In this document: piece after piece, positions 52,757-61,702 of the stretch
Layout of the letters: each line of letters starts with the position of its first letter
Position numbering within the stretch: the first letter of the stretch is position 1
Notes under the pieces: model-generated
Told to the model about the DNA's origin: nothing
The model's input: the letters and a program-made list of their open reading frames with translations, nothing else
The model's database searches: none
Assembly (NCBI GenBank): GCA_965235095.1
Contig: OZ249405.1
Length of the DNA stretch: 64,000 bases
Source of the DNA: Fontibacterium abundans
GTDB lineage: Bacteria; Pseudomonadota; Alphaproteobacteria; Pelagibacterales; Pelagibacteraceae
Direction: 5' to 3' (one strand)
Translations under genes and position numbers: made by a program

Positions 52757-53792
52757 TAAAGATAAAAAATTTACAGTCATATCTAATAAAAAAGTAATTA
52801 AAAGATTTGCGGCTGTTGCAGATTCTAATATCTCAAGTTCGTCAGAAAAAATTGATGAACCCAAACAACTGGCTCAAGAAGAAAAACCTTTTATCCTTTC
52901 TAAAAATAATCTTGTAAAAGAAACAAATACAATTCTAGAAAACCAAACAACAATTAAAAAACCAATAGAAGAAAAAATTAACGAACCTGCTGTTGTTAAA
53001 AAAATTAATAAAAAATTAAATAACAGTGTTTTTAAACTTATCTCAGATGACTATTATTATAACAGAGAGCCATTAACCCTTGAAATTAGCCATTTAACAA
53101 AAATAATCAAAAAAAGAGTTATTCTTAAAGATGTAAGCGTAACAGTAAACCCTCAAGAAATTGTTGCATTGCTTGGCCCAAATGGCGCTGGCAAGACAAC
53201 TATGTTTTCTATAGTGCTTGGAATTTTAAATCCAACTCAAGGTAAAGTCATTTTCAATAATAAAGTAATTAATGAACTTCCAATTCATATGCGTGCAAAA
53301 GAAGGTATTAGCTACCTTCCACAATCAAGATCAATTTTTAGAGGGTTAACTGTTGAGGAAAACATTAGAGCGGTTGCAGAAGTTGCAATCAAAGACCAAG
53401 AAAAGGAAGATGAGTTAGTTGAGCATTTATTAAATGAATTTAAAATTTCACATCTTCGAACAGCTTCAGCACTAAGTCTTTCCGGGGGGGAGGCAAGAAG
53501 AGTTGAAATCGCAAGATGTTTAACAACATCTCCTAAAGTATTATTGTTAGATGAGCCGTTCGCCGCTTTAGATCCTATTGCAATCATTGAACTTAAAGAG
53601 ATGCTTAGACACCTAAAAGATAAAGGTATTAGCATTTTCATTACTGATCATAACGTTAAGGAAACTCTTGATATTGTAGACAGAGCTTACATTATTAACA
53701 GTGGAGAATTAATTGCGGAAGGATCTCCACAAGAAATTGTTGAAAATAAAAAAGCAAGACAGCTTTACTTAGGATCTCAATTTAGAATTTAA
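52749..53792 (+). CDS. lptB: LPS export ABC ATPase LptB with long N-terminal extension
   Basis: A 347-residue protein. Residues 1 to about 108 are a polar, low-complexity Lys/Glu/Asn-rich extension with no recognised domain. From about 109 it is a complete ABC ATPase: Walker A GPNGAGKT (143-150), LPQSRSIF Q-loop, signature LSLSGGEARRVEIA, Walker B VLLLDEPFAALDP and H-loop TDHNVKETL. LptB is usually about 240 residues. It powers lipopolysaccharide extraction with LptF/LptG, not encoded here. Confidence 0.92.
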   Translation: MNDKDKKFTVISNKKVIKRFAAVADSNISSSSEKIDEPKQLAQEEKPFILSKNNLVKETNTILENQTTIKKPIEEKINEPAVVKKINKKLNNSVFKLISDDYYYNREPLTLEISHLTKIIKKRVILKDVSVTVNPQEIVALLGPNGAGKTTMFSIVLGILNPTQGKVIFNNKVINELPIHMRAKEGISYLPQSRSIFRGLTVEENIRAVAEVAIKDQEKEDELVEHLLNEFKISHLRTASALSLSGGEARRVEIARCLTTSPKVLLLDEPFAALDPIAIIELKEMLRHLKDKGISIFITDHNVKETLDIVDRAYIINSGELIAEGSPQEIVENKKARQLYLGSQFRI

Positions 53793-54020
53793 TTATCTAT
53801 CAATAATTCTGCTTAAAACAAATCTTGCTAATTTTCCCATAAAGAATGCTGGAATTAGCGCTATAAAAAAAGCAGGTATCCAAGCTCTAATCCAGATTAA
53901 AAAAAAATGATCTACAAATCCTATGTTCATTAATGAAATAATAAATGACATCATTAGACTCATGCCAAATGCCATAATGATAGTAAAAATGTAAGGCTCA
54001 AATTTCTTATTTAATTTCAC
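53793..54020 (-). CDS. DUF2798 family small membrane protein
   Basis: A 75-residue protein with two hydrophobic helices (about 12-34 and 43-62) and FIALIPAFFMGKLARFVLSR, the DUF2798 pattern. Function unknown; inner-membrane location expected. It ends directly against the end of lptB on the opposite strand. Confidence 0.75.
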   Translation of the reverse strand: MKLNKKFEPYIFTIIMAFGMSLMMSFIISLMNIGFVDHFFLIWIRAWIPAFFIALIPAFFMGKLARFVLSRIIDR

Positions 54021-54078
54021 GATAATAGGTAGTTTAAATTAATTTAATAAAGAATCTGCTATAATTGTCAAATTCATT

Positions 54079-54189
54079 ATGAAAAGAAATCCTGTAGCCA
54101 AAGCTCTTCGAACGCCAAAATTTAAAAAGAGAATTATTAAAGATAAAAAAAAATATAATAGAAAAAAAATCAAAAAATTTTTTAAATAA
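54079..54189 (+). CDS. Small basic protein (36 aa), possible ArfA-like ribosome rescue factor
   Basis: A 36-residue frame beginning MKRNPVAKALRTPKFKKR and continuing IIKDKKKYNRKKIKKFFK. The pattern ALxxPxFxxR followed by K-KK-Y-RK resembles the core of alternative ribosome-rescue factor A, but the C-terminal half of ArfA is missing. Highly basic proteins of this size are otherwise hard to classify. It is divergent from the DUF2798 gene and converges with the nuclease gene (3 bases apart). No stem-loop typical of E. coli arfA is visible. Confidence 0.55.
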   Translation: MKRNPVAKALRTPKFKKRIIKDKKKYNRKKIKKFFK

Positions 54190-54192
54190 GAT

Positions 54193-54663
54193 TTATTTAT
54201 TTCTTAAAGACTTTCTATACTCTGAAGGCGTTTGAAAATTCATTGACCAAATGCCAATTTTATTTTCTTTTGCGTACTTTTCGTCTTCAATAAAATCTTT
54301 AGAATATTGAGTATATGCAACCGCATAACCTTCTCTTACCATAAATCTAGATAAACTTTCTTTACCAATAAAACATTCTGCAACTAATCTTTGGTAGCGA
54401 TCCTTGTCTTTTACAACACATTCGGGAATTTTATTTGCAATTTTATTTTTAAGAACATTTTTCGCAATAACTCCACATTGAATTTTTATATTATCTTTTT
54501 CACAAATTTGTTTAGTTTCTGGAGCATCAATACCAAAAAAACGATACTTCAGTTTACCTATATGAATAGTATCACCATCAATTACTTGGATATTTTTTTC
54601 TTGGGCAAATGAAATGTTTGATAAAAAAAAAGTTAATATAAAAAAATAAATAATTTTTTTCAT
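54193..54663 (-). CDS. Exported thermonuclease-like (SNase) protein
   Basis: A 156-residue protein with an N-terminal signal peptide (about 1-20, ending near SFAQ) and an SNase domain: IDGDTIHIGKLKYRFFGIDA (catalytic Asp and Arg), and KDRYQRLVAECFI with the second Arg. It should cut extracellular or periplasmic nucleic acid, perhaps for nutrient recovery. It follows the PrpD gene by 10 bases on the same strand. Confidence 0.85.
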   Translation of the reverse strand: MKKIIYFFILTFFLSNISFAQEKNIQVIDGDTIHIGKLKYRFFGIDAPETKQICEKDNIKIQCGVIAKNVLKNKIANKIPECVVKDKDRYQRLVAECFIGKESLSRFMVREGYAVAYTQYSKDFIEDEKYAKENKIGIWSMNFQTPSEYRKSLRNK

Positions 54664-54673
54664 GAAAAATTAT

Positions 54674-56179
54674 TTAAAAAATTGCTATTTTTTTTCGTTG
54701 AGTATTTTGAATTTTATCAAGAACTTCAATATTTAATTGATCTAGCTGTTTACTCTTAAGGTCTCTTAAATTTTGAACAACTTCTAAAAATCTTTCTGAC
54801 TCCGATCTTGTGATAAAATCTTTGGTTAAAGTTATAAATTTTTCAACATAATTTTTTCTCTCAAAAGGACGTTTGCCCCAAGGATTAGCATCGGCAATTC
54901 CTAATTCATCTTTAATCTTAGTGCCATCTTTTATTTTAATGACAATCCTACCGCCAAAACATTTTTTCTTTGGGTCTTTGTCGTGATATTTTTTAGTCCA
55001 CTCTTTATCTTCAAAAGTTTTAATCTTTTTCCAAAGGGCTACTGTGCTTTCTTTTTTTGCTCTTTCTGGCTTATAAGAATCTTCATGATGCCACTTACCA
55101 TCTTCGAGAGCGACTGCGAAAATATACATGATAGAATGATCTAATGTTTCTCTGCTTGCATTAGGATCCATTTTTTGAGGATCGTTAGCACCTGTTCCAA
55201 TTACATAATGAGTGTGATGAGAAGTATGAATTTCAATACTATCTATTTTAGAAAAATCTTTAATTTTTGTTCTCATGTCACGTGCCAAATCTATTAAAGC
55301 TTGGGCTTGATATTCTGCAGAGTGTTCTTTGGTATATGTTTCAAGAATTACTTTTTTAGACTCACCTTTTTCTGGCAAAGGAACAATGTATTCTGCGTCA
55401 GGTCCTGATAAGATTCGAGCTATTACGCTATCTTCTCCTTCATAAATTGGATTTGGAGCTCTTTCTCCTCTCATGCAACGATCAACTGCTTCAATTGCAA
55501 GTTTTCCAGCGTGAGCAGGAGCAAATGCTTTCCAGCTAGAAATATCTCCTTTTCTAGATTGTCTTGTTGAAATTGTTGTATGTAAAGATTGTTGCACGGC
55601 TTGATAAATAGTTTCAGTATCTAATTTTAAAAGAGATCCTAATCCTGCCGCAACGCTAGGTCCTAAATGTGCGATGTGATCAATTTTATGTTCGTGAAGG
55701 CAAATTCCTTTAACTAAATTAACTTGAATCTCATAACCAGTTAAAATTCCTTTAATTAAATCTAAACCACTTGAATCTTTTTGCTGTGCCACAGCTAGAA
55801 TGGGAGGAATATTATCTCCAGGATGACTATAGTCAGCTGATAAAAAAGTATCATGGAAATCTAATTCACGAACTGCTGTACCATTTGCCCACGCAGCCCA
55901 TTCACAATCAAATTTTTTAGATGAATCAATTCCAAAAACTGTTGCGCCATTTACTCTTGGATGAGCCAATGCCATTTCTCTAGCAGTTGTAACTGGTTGT
56001 CTTGAAAAAGATGCAATAGCAACAGATGCGTTATCAATAATTCTATTAATCACCATATCAGCTGCTTTTTCATCTATAGGTGAATTATCGCTTGCAACTT
56101 TAGCAATTCTATAAGCAAGCTGATCTTCTTTTGGTAAATTTACTTTTGATGGGTAAACTTTAACTTTAAATTCTTTCAA
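54674..56179 (-). CDS. prpD: MmgE/PrpD family protein (2-methylcitrate dehydratase)
   Basis: A 501-residue protein with AREMALAHPRVNGATVFG, LDFHDTFLSADYSHPGDN, GYEIQVNLVKGICLHEHK and ASRETLDHSIMYI, all typical of PrpD. PrpD dehydrates 2-methylcitrate in propionate use. No prpB or prpC is in the window, so the propionate role is assigned by family only. Length is slightly above E. coli PrpD (483). Confidence 0.88.
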   Translation of the reverse strand: MKEFKVKVYPSKVNLPKEDQLAYRIAKVASDNSPIDEKAADMVINRIIDNASVAIASFSRQPVTTAREMALAHPRVNGATVFGIDSSKKFDCEWAAWANGTAVRELDFHDTFLSADYSHPGDNIPPILAVAQQKDSSGLDLIKGILTGYEIQVNLVKGICLHEHKIDHIAHLGPSVAAGLGSLLKLDTETIYQAVQQSLHTTISTRQSRKGDISSWKAFAPAHAGKLAIEAVDRCMRGERAPNPIYEGEDSVIARILSGPDAEYIVPLPEKGESKKVILETYTKEHSAEYQAQALIDLARDMRTKIKDFSKIDSIEIHTSHHTHYVIGTGANDPQKMDPNASRETLDHSIMYIFAVALEDGKWHHEDSYKPERAKKESTVALWKKIKTFEDKEWTKKYHDKDPKKKCFGGRIVIKIKDGTKIKDELGIADANPWGKRPFERKNYVEKFITLTKDFITRSESERFLEVVQNLRDLKSKQLDQLNIEVLDKIQNTQRKKIAIF

Positions 56180-56221
56180 GATAATTTCTTATAATATTCA
56201 AAATATAAAATAACAATATTT

Positions 56222-56650
56222 TTAATTAATTCTTTTTATAGTTAATATTTTATCTCCCACTTTAATATTGTTTTGTTCGAACCAACCTTTATTAACTTCA
56301 AGAGCAAGTACTATAGGTTGTCCAGAACAATGTTCCGCTAAAGATAAAGGCTGCATATCTGTTATTTTTACTATTGTGTTTGTTTTGCTAATAAAAGCGA
56401 TCGATAAAGGTATTTGAGTATCTTTCATCCAAAAACATGGACTAGAACCTTCTTCAAAAATAAATAACATCCCATTGTCTTTTCCTAAAGCTGGACGATT
56501 CATTAAACCCTCGCTTTGCTCTTCATCTGTTTCTGCTATTTCGGCAATTAATTTTTTAGAGCCAATTTCGATTTGAACTTTCGAAAGTTGAGCAAAGGAA
56601 TTATTTACTAATAAAAGAGTGAGAATTAATATTTTTGCAATTTGTTTCAT
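56222..56650 (-). CDS. DUF192 family exported protein
   Basis: A 142-residue protein with a signal peptide (about 1-20) and the DUF192 core: EQSEGLMNRPALGKDNGMLF, PCFWMKDTQIPLSIAF and ALEVNKGWFEQNNIKVGD. Function is not established for the family. Its ATG overlaps the MazG-like stop by 4 bases. Confidence 0.85.
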   Translation of the reverse strand: MKQIAKILILTLLLVNNSFAQLSKVQIEIGSKKLIAEIAETDEEQSEGLMNRPALGKDNGMLFIFEEGSSPCFWMKDTQIPLSIAFISKTNTIVKITDMQPLSLAEHCSGQPIVLALEVNKGWFEQNNIKVGDKILTIKRIN

Positions 56651-56976
56651 TTTCTTTTTTGACTATTTCCTTTTGATAAAGACACTGGATATTTTATAAT
56701 ATTTTTTTTTAATTTGACGTAAAAACTTTTCTCTATATCAATGTTCATTTTTTGAGAAATTCTTAATAAATAAAATAATATATCAGCAATCTCGTCAGCT
56801 ACTTTTTCTTTTTCTACCTTTTTTAAATCGCTTTCTTTTAACCACTGAAAAATCTCTACAAGCTCGGAGGCTTCTACCGATAAGGCCATAGATAGATTTT
56901 TAGGCGAATGAAATTGATCCCAGTCTCTTTCTTTAACGAAGTTTTTAATTTTTTGATTAATTTTCTTTAAATCCAT
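56647..56976 (-). CDS. MazG-like nucleotide pyrophosphohydrolase
   Basis: A 109-residue all-alpha protein with DWDQFHSPKNLSMALSVEA, the metal-binding EASELVEIFQW and VADEIADILFYLL, as in dCTP pyrophosphatase/MazG-like enzymes that remove unwanted dNTPs. It is coupled to the DUF192 gene downstream and divergent from the HIT gene. Confidence 0.85.
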   Translation of the reverse strand: MDLKKINQKIKNFVKERDWDQFHSPKNLSMALSVEASELVEIFQWLKESDLKKVEKEKVADEIADILFYLLRISQKMNIDIEKSFYVKLKKNIIKYPVSLSKGNSQKRK

Positions 56977-57003
56977 AACAAAATAGTTATTTAATTTAAT
57001 TGA

Positions 57004-57399
57004 ATGTTTAAATTACACAAAAAATTACTCAAAACTACTCATTCTGTAGCCGATCTAAACTTATGCACTGCGCGGTTGATGGATAATGCTAAATTTCCTT
57101 GGCTCATTCTTATTCCGAAAAGAAAAAATATCAGACAAATATTAGACTTAAATAAAAAAGATCAAATAAAACTTATGGAAGAAATTGATTATTGTAGCAA
57201 AGTTATGAAAAAAACTTTTAAGGCTTTTAATTTAAATGTAGAAAAAATTGGGAATATTATCCCACAGTTACATATTCATATTATTGCAAGAAATAAAAAA
57301 GATAGTTCGTGGCCTCTTTCAGTCTGGGTTGTAAAAGGAAAGCCTTATAAAAAATCTCATTTGAGTGAAACGATAAAGAAAATACAAAAACTTATTTAA
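57004..57399 (+). CDS. HIT domain protein
   Basis: A 131-residue protein with MDNAKFPWLILIPKR and the histidine triad IPQLHIHIIARNKKD near residues 87-101. HIT proteins hydrolyse nucleoside phosphoramidates, dinucleoside polyphosphates or act as nucleotidyl transferases; this group is common in proteobacteria but its substrate is unknown. One base separates it from rlmJ. Confidence 0.88.
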   Translation: MFKLHKKLLKTTHSVADLNLCTARLMDNAKFPWLILIPKRKNIRQILDLNKKDQIKLMEEIDYCSKVMKKTFKAFNLNVEKIGNIIPQLHIHIIARNKKDSSWPLSVWVVKGKPYKKSHLSETIKKIQKLI

Positions 57400-57400
57400 T

Positions 57401-58237
57401 ATGCTGAGCTATAGGCACGGATATCACGCTGGGAATGCAGCTGATGTATTAAAACATTTTATACTTCTTTATGTTTTAGATTATGTAAAAAAAAAAGATA
57501 AAAATTTTATCTTTATTGACTCTCATGCAGGCGCAGGAAAATATTCTATTTCTGAACCTTTTATGCAGAAAAATAAAGAATACCTTCAGGGTATTGAAAA
57601 AATATTTAAAATAAATAGTGATGATATTTTTTTGAAAAATTATTTAGACCTAATAAAATCAATAAACTTTAATGCTGATCTTAAAACATATCCTGGCTCG
57701 TGCTATCTTGCTGCCAAAAGTTTGAGAATAGACGACAAGCTTCATTTTCTTGAATTACATCCTACAGAATTTTTAAATCTTAAAAAAAACTTTGAGAATG
57801 ATTCAAGAATAATTATTGAAAACGAAGATAGTTACAAAAGACTTAATAAATTATTACCTCCAAAAGAAAAACGTGCAGTCATACTAATTGATCCATCGTA
57901 TGAACTTAAAGATGAATATGAAAAAGTATCAAATATGTTATCAGCTTGTTATAAAAAATTTCCTCTTGGAGTTTATATTGTTTGGTATCCTGTATTGAAT
58001 AATAAAAAATCTGAATCATTTGTTCTTAATATTTTAAAAGAAAATTATAAAAATCTTTCCCATATAGAAATTATTACGGACAGTTCTAATGATGGAATGC
58101 AAGGTAGTGGTTTATTTGTAATTAATTGCCCTTGGTCTATAGAAAAAGATATTAAAAAAAGTTTAGAGACTATTTTTGATTGTTTAAAAAAATCTAATGA
58201 TCTTTCTAAATTACTATTTAAAAATAATATTAATTAA
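57401..58237 (+). CDS. rlmJ: 23S rRNA (adenine-2030-N6)-methyltransferase
   Basis: A 278-residue protein beginning MLSYRHGYHAGNAADVLKHF, the RlmJ signature, with FIDSHAGAGKYSI (SAM loop), HFLELHPTEF and the catalytic ILIDPSYE (DPPY-like DPSY near 167). It methylates A2030 of 23S rRNA. It overlaps the converging mgtE end by 4 bases. Confidence 0.92.
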   Translation: MLSYRHGYHAGNAADVLKHFILLYVLDYVKKKDKNFIFIDSHAGAGKYSISEPFMQKNKEYLQGIEKIFKINSDDIFLKNYLDLIKSINFNADLKTYPGSCYLAAKSLRIDDKLHFLELHPTEFLNLKKNFENDSRIIIENEDSYKRLNKLLPPKEKRAVILIDPSYELKDEYEKVSNMLSACYKKFPLGVYIVWYPVLNNKKSESFVLNILKENYKNLSHIEIITDSSNDGMQGSGLFVINCPWSIEKDIKKSLETIFDCLKKSNDLSKLLFKNNIN

Positions 58238-59613
58238 ACAAATAAACTTGCTATTCCAAGAAATGCAAAAAAACCAACAACGTCTGTAACAGTTGTCACA
58301 AAAACGGTCGCTGAAACCGCAGGGTCTATCTTCATTTTATTTAATGTTACTGGAATGGCAATTCCCGCTAGACCAGCTACTGTTAAATTTACAATCATAG
58401 CCGCGCCAATAAGAATGGCTATTTTTAAATCATGAAACCAGAAATAAACAAAAATTCCTGTAATTGCAGCAAATACCAGTCCATTTAACAAACCCGTTAC
58501 AACCTCTCTATTAATAATTTTCATTACATTTTTTGCATTCAATTGTTGTGAAGCGATTAATTGAATTGTCACTGTTAGTGTTTGTGTTGCAGCATTTCCT
58601 CCCATCGACGCAACAATTGGCATTAGGACGGCAAGGGCAATAACTTTTTGAATTGTATTTTCAAATATTCCAATAACAAATGAAGCCAAAACTGCAGTGA
58701 ACAAGTTAATAAATAACCAAACAAATCTATTTTTAGATGTCTCTAAAGGATTATCGCTAATATCCTCTGCAGCTCCAATACCTCCTAATCTCAAAGCATC
58801 TTCGACCGCTTCTTCTTTAACAATGGTTACAACATCATCTCCTGTGATAACTCCTATTAATTTTTGTTCTTTATCAACAACTCCGGCTGAAACTAAATTA
58901 TATTGAGTAAAAATATTACCAACTTTTTCTTTGTCAAGATCCGCTGGAATAAAAGTTTTGTTTTCTGCTACTAAATTTTTTACTTTTATATTTGGATCTG
59001 ACCTTAAAATATTTGAAATAGATGCATTGCCGATTGGTTTTCCTTCTTTATCTACAACAAAGATTTCTAAAAACTGTTCAGGTAAATCTGTTGAGTCTCT
59101 TAAAAAATCCATGGTTTGACCGACAGTCAAATCTAAATCTATAGTTACAAATTCTCTCTGCATAATTCTTGCAGCAGAATCTTTTGGATATTTTAATCCT
59201 AATCTAAAAAAATTTTGATCTTTTTGAGGAAGATTATTTAAAATTTGATTTTGAAATTCTTCAGGAACATTTTCTATAATTTGAAAGGCATCATCTGATT
59301 CTAATTCTTTTATAATTGAAGAAATTATATCTGGAGAAAGCTGTTCTAATATTTCTTTTTGCAAAATATCAGATAACCCTAATACCACTTCAGGGTTTAA
59401 ATCTGCAGATTTATGACTAAATAATTTTATTTGAACTTCATTTGGTAAAGTTTTGATTAAATCGGCAACGTCTGCTGGATGGTATTTATCTAATAATTCG
59501 TGAACAAAAATAAAATTATTCTGCTTAACGCTTTCAGTTAAAGAAGTAATTTGTTCTTCGGTAAAAACATGCCCTGTTCTGACTTTAGAAGTTTTACTAG
59601 CTTCTTGGGGCAT
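58234..59613 (-). CDS. mgtE: Magnesium transporter MgtE
   Basis: A 459-residue protein: an N-terminal intracellular superhelical domain (about 20-140), two CBS domains (about 145-265, including GVVDKEQKLIGVITGDDVV) and five C-terminal membrane helices (about 290-459). Conserved pore residues are in PIVASMGGNAATQTLTV and IPVTLNKMKIDPA. It imports Mg2+ and is gated by Mg2+ binding to the N and CBS domains. It is convergent with rlmJ. Confidence 0.93.
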   Translation of the reverse strand: MPQEASKTSKVRTGHVFTEEQITSLTESVKQNNFIFVHELLDKYHPADVADLIKTLPNEVQIKLFSHKSADLNPEVVLGLSDILQKEILEQLSPDIISSIIKELESDDAFQIIENVPEEFQNQILNNLPQKDQNFFRLGLKYPKDSAARIMQREFVTIDLDLTVGQTMDFLRDSTDLPEQFLEIFVVDKEGKPIGNASISNILRSDPNIKVKNLVAENKTFIPADLDKEKVGNIFTQYNLVSAGVVDKEQKLIGVITGDDVVTIVKEEAVEDALRLGGIGAAEDISDNPLETSKNRFVWLFINLFTAVLASFVIGIFENTIQKVIALAVLMPIVASMGGNAATQTLTVTIQLIASQQLNAKNVMKIINREVVTGLLNGLVFAAITGIFVYFWFHDLKIAILIGAAMIVNLTVAGLAGIAIPVTLNKMKIDPAVSATVFVTTVTDVVGFFAFLGIASLFV

Positions 59614-59684
59614 GAAAATCTCACATATAGGTTCAGCTACTATCTATAACGAATTTGATTAAAAAAAAAGCCTAATTTTAAAAC

Positions 59685-59771
59685 TTAGTACTGTTTTTTT
59701 GATCTAGATTCTTTTGGAGCTGTGCTCTTTGCCTTTTTTTTTTCTTTTCTTGTATCGCGACTTTTTGCCAT
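59685..59771 (-). CDS. Tiny basic protein (28 aa)
   Basis: A 28-residue frame, MAKSRDTRKEKKKAKSTAPK then ESRSKKQY. Very short proteins starting MAKSxDxxKxxKK are recurrent in proteobacteria and Bacteroidetes, which supports it as a real gene although function is unknown. It lies between mgtE and the EamA gene, where no other feature is seen, and contains a 10-base poly-T/A run. Confidence 0.5.
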   Translation of the reverse strand: MAKSRDTRKEKKKAKSTAPKESRSKKQY

Positions 59772-59855
59772 AATAAAAATAAACTACATTAAATATTAAT
59801 TAATTCTATTGAATTAATTATCGACACCGATATAGCAATATAGGCTTAATTGTGG

Positions 59856-60743
59856 ATGTTTTTTAATAATAAAAATAAAGAATTCTTAGGTATTGCATAC
59901 ATGATTTTATGTATGTTTTTCTTCTCTATCAATGACGCTTTTATAAAATATATTCTCTTTCTTTATAAAGACATCACTATACTTGGTGAAATTATCTTTA
60001 TTAGAGGAATTATTTCAACGGTTATTCTAGGTTTATATTTATATTATAAAAAAAAATTAAATTTTAAAGTTATTACCTCCAAACCTCTACATCTTAGAGG
60101 ATTGGTAGAATCTATCGCTGCTATCTTTTTCTTTTTAGGTCTTATGTATCTTCCGTTTGGAGAGTTATATTCTCTTATGAATTTAGCTCCAATTTTAATT
60201 ACTGCTTCTGGAGCATTTATTCTTGGTGAAAAAGTAGGATGGAGAAGATGGACAGCTGTAATTTGTGGATTTGTTGGCGTGCTTATTGTTATAGATCCAA
60301 ATAATTTAAAATTTGGTTTTGCTTTTATTTATCCTCTCATTGCTGCAATTTTTATTACTCAACGAGACACAATTACTAGAAAATTTTTAAATCAATTTGA
60401 TAGTTTGCAAATTGTTTTTATTACTTCTTTTTCAGTTACGATATTTTTTGGTTTTGGAATGTTTTTAAACTATAAACCTATTAATTTAGAAATTTTTATA
60501 TATATTTTTCTTTCAGCTTTTTTTGTAACACTTGGTTATTATTTTTCAGTTTTAACTATCAAGGCAGCAAATATTTCAACTACTTCACCATTCCGTTATA
60601 CAATAATAATCTTTGGCATAATTTTAGGTTACTTTATATTTAATGAAATTCCTGCTTTAAATATGGTTCTTGGTTCACTAATCATTATGGGTAGTGGTAT
60701 ATTTATTATTTTAAGGCAAAAAAAAATTGGAATAATTAAATAA
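59856..60743 (+). CDS. EamA/DMT-family membrane permease
   Basis: A 295-residue protein with about ten hydrophobic helices in two EamA repeats. The ATG at 59856 (MFFNNKNKEFLGIAYM) is preferred to a TTG two codons earlier. Family features are FSINDAFIKYILF in helix 1, LRGLVESIAAIFFFLGL and TSPFRYTIIIFGIILGYF. Exports or imports small metabolites; substrate unknown. The stop overlaps the next start (TAATG). Confidence 0.82.
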   Translation: MFFNNKNKEFLGIAYMILCMFFFSINDAFIKYILFLYKDITILGEIIFIRGIISTVILGLYLYYKKKLNFKVITSKPLHLRGLVESIAAIFFFLGLMYLPFGELYSLMNLAPILITASGAFILGEKVGWRRWTAVICGFVGVLIVIDPNNLKFGFAFIYPLIAAIFITQRDTITRKFLNQFDSLQIVFITSFSVTIFFGFGMFLNYKPINLEIFIYIFLSAFFVTLGYYFSVLTIKAANISTTSPFRYTIIIFGIILGYFIFNEIPALNMVLGSLIIMGSGIFIILRQKKIGIIK

Positions 60744-61000
60744 TGGAAACGCTAATCACTCTTGTTGATTTGCTAAAATCAAAAGCAAAAAAAACTACTG
60801 AGGATGATGATTTGTTAGAATTTGAAAAAGGTAAATATTTTTTTGGGGTTGTTAAAAATGAAAATAAATATGAAGGAATTACTATTAGTAGAAAATTTGA
60901 ATCTAAACATTCAAAAAGAATTGGCTTTAAAATTATAGATACAATTGATGAATATTCTGAGAAAAATCACGCTAGAATTATGCGATATTTAGATGATTAA
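60743..61000 (+). CDS. Hypothetical protein (85 aa)
   Basis: An 85-residue charged protein (METLITLVDLLKSKAKKTTE) with no membrane segment or signal peptide and no recognised motif. Its ATG overlaps the stop of the EamA permease gene, so it is probably co-translated with it. Function unknown. Confidence 0.65.
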   Translation: METLITLVDLLKSKAKKTTEDDDLLEFEKGKYFFGVVKNENKYEGITISRKFESKHSKRIGFKIIDTIDEYSEKNHARIMRYLDD

Positions 61001-61072
61001 AATAAAAATATGTTAAGTTATTTTCTCAGAAGTAGTAAATGTGATAAAATTATTTTAAATTAAATAAAAGAT

Positions 61073-61558
61073 ATGCCCTCATTTGATGTTGTAAGCAGAA
61101 TTAACTATCAAGAATTTGATAATGCTCTTGCTAATTGTTTAAGAGAAATTGGAACTCGTTATGATTTTAAAGGTCTTAATATTTCAATTGAAAGAAAAGA
61201 CAAAACAATCACAACTCTTGCGCCAGATAATTTAAAACTTAAACAAGTGAATGAATTACTGCAAACGCATCTTATTAGACGTAAAGTTGACCCAAGAGTG
61301 ATTAAAATAAAAAATACAGAAACTGCAACTGGTGGAACTGTTAGGCAAATTAGTGAATTGAAAGAAGGAATTGATCAAGAAAGTGCTAAAAAAATTATTG
61401 CAGAAGTGAAAAGTTTAAAACTTAAAATCCAAGTAAAAATTCAAGGAGAGGAATTACGAGCAGATGGAAAAAAAAGAGATGATTTGCAGGAAGCAATTGC
61501 CGCTATTAGAACTATTGATATTGGGCAGCCAATGGAATTTGTAAATTTTAGAGACTAG
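61073..61558 (+). CDS. yajQ: YajQ-family nucleotide-binding protein
   Basis: A 161-residue protein beginning PSFDVVSRINYQEFDNALAN, with TRYDFKGLN and KIQVKIQGEELRADGKKRDD, the complete YajQ signature. The family binds nucleotides, in some species cyclic di-GMP, and affects transcription regulators. No partner is visible in the neighbourhood. Confidence 0.93.
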   Translation: MPSFDVVSRINYQEFDNALANCLREIGTRYDFKGLNISIERKDKTITTLAPDNLKLKQVNELLQTHLIRRKVDPRVIKIKNTETATGGTVRQISELKEGIDQESAKKIIAEVKSLKLKIQVKIQGEELRADGKKRDDLQEAIAAIRTIDIGQPMEFVNFRD

Positions 61559-61658
61559 CCCTATTTCTTTTAATTAAAGACTTAATTCTTTTACTAAACT
61601 TAGGTTTCTTTTTAAAACTACGATCTTTTGAAGACTTTCCGCTATATCTTTTTGTCAT
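61548..61658 (-). CDS. Possible small basic protein (36 aa)
   Basis: A 36-residue minus-strand frame, MTKRYSGKSSKDRSFKKKPK, ending RIKSLIKRNRASL. It fills most of the 144-base gap between yajQ and the next gene and overlaps the yajQ 3' end by 11 bases. It is very basic and similar in style to the other tiny proteins here. No good ribosome-binding site is seen, so it may be spurious. Confidence 0.35.
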   Translation of the reverse strand: MTKRYSGKSSKDRSFKKKPKFSKRIKSLIKRNRASL

Positions 61659-61702
61659 TTTGCCACAGAGTAATATAATAATTTAAATAATAAAATTTTA
61701 AT

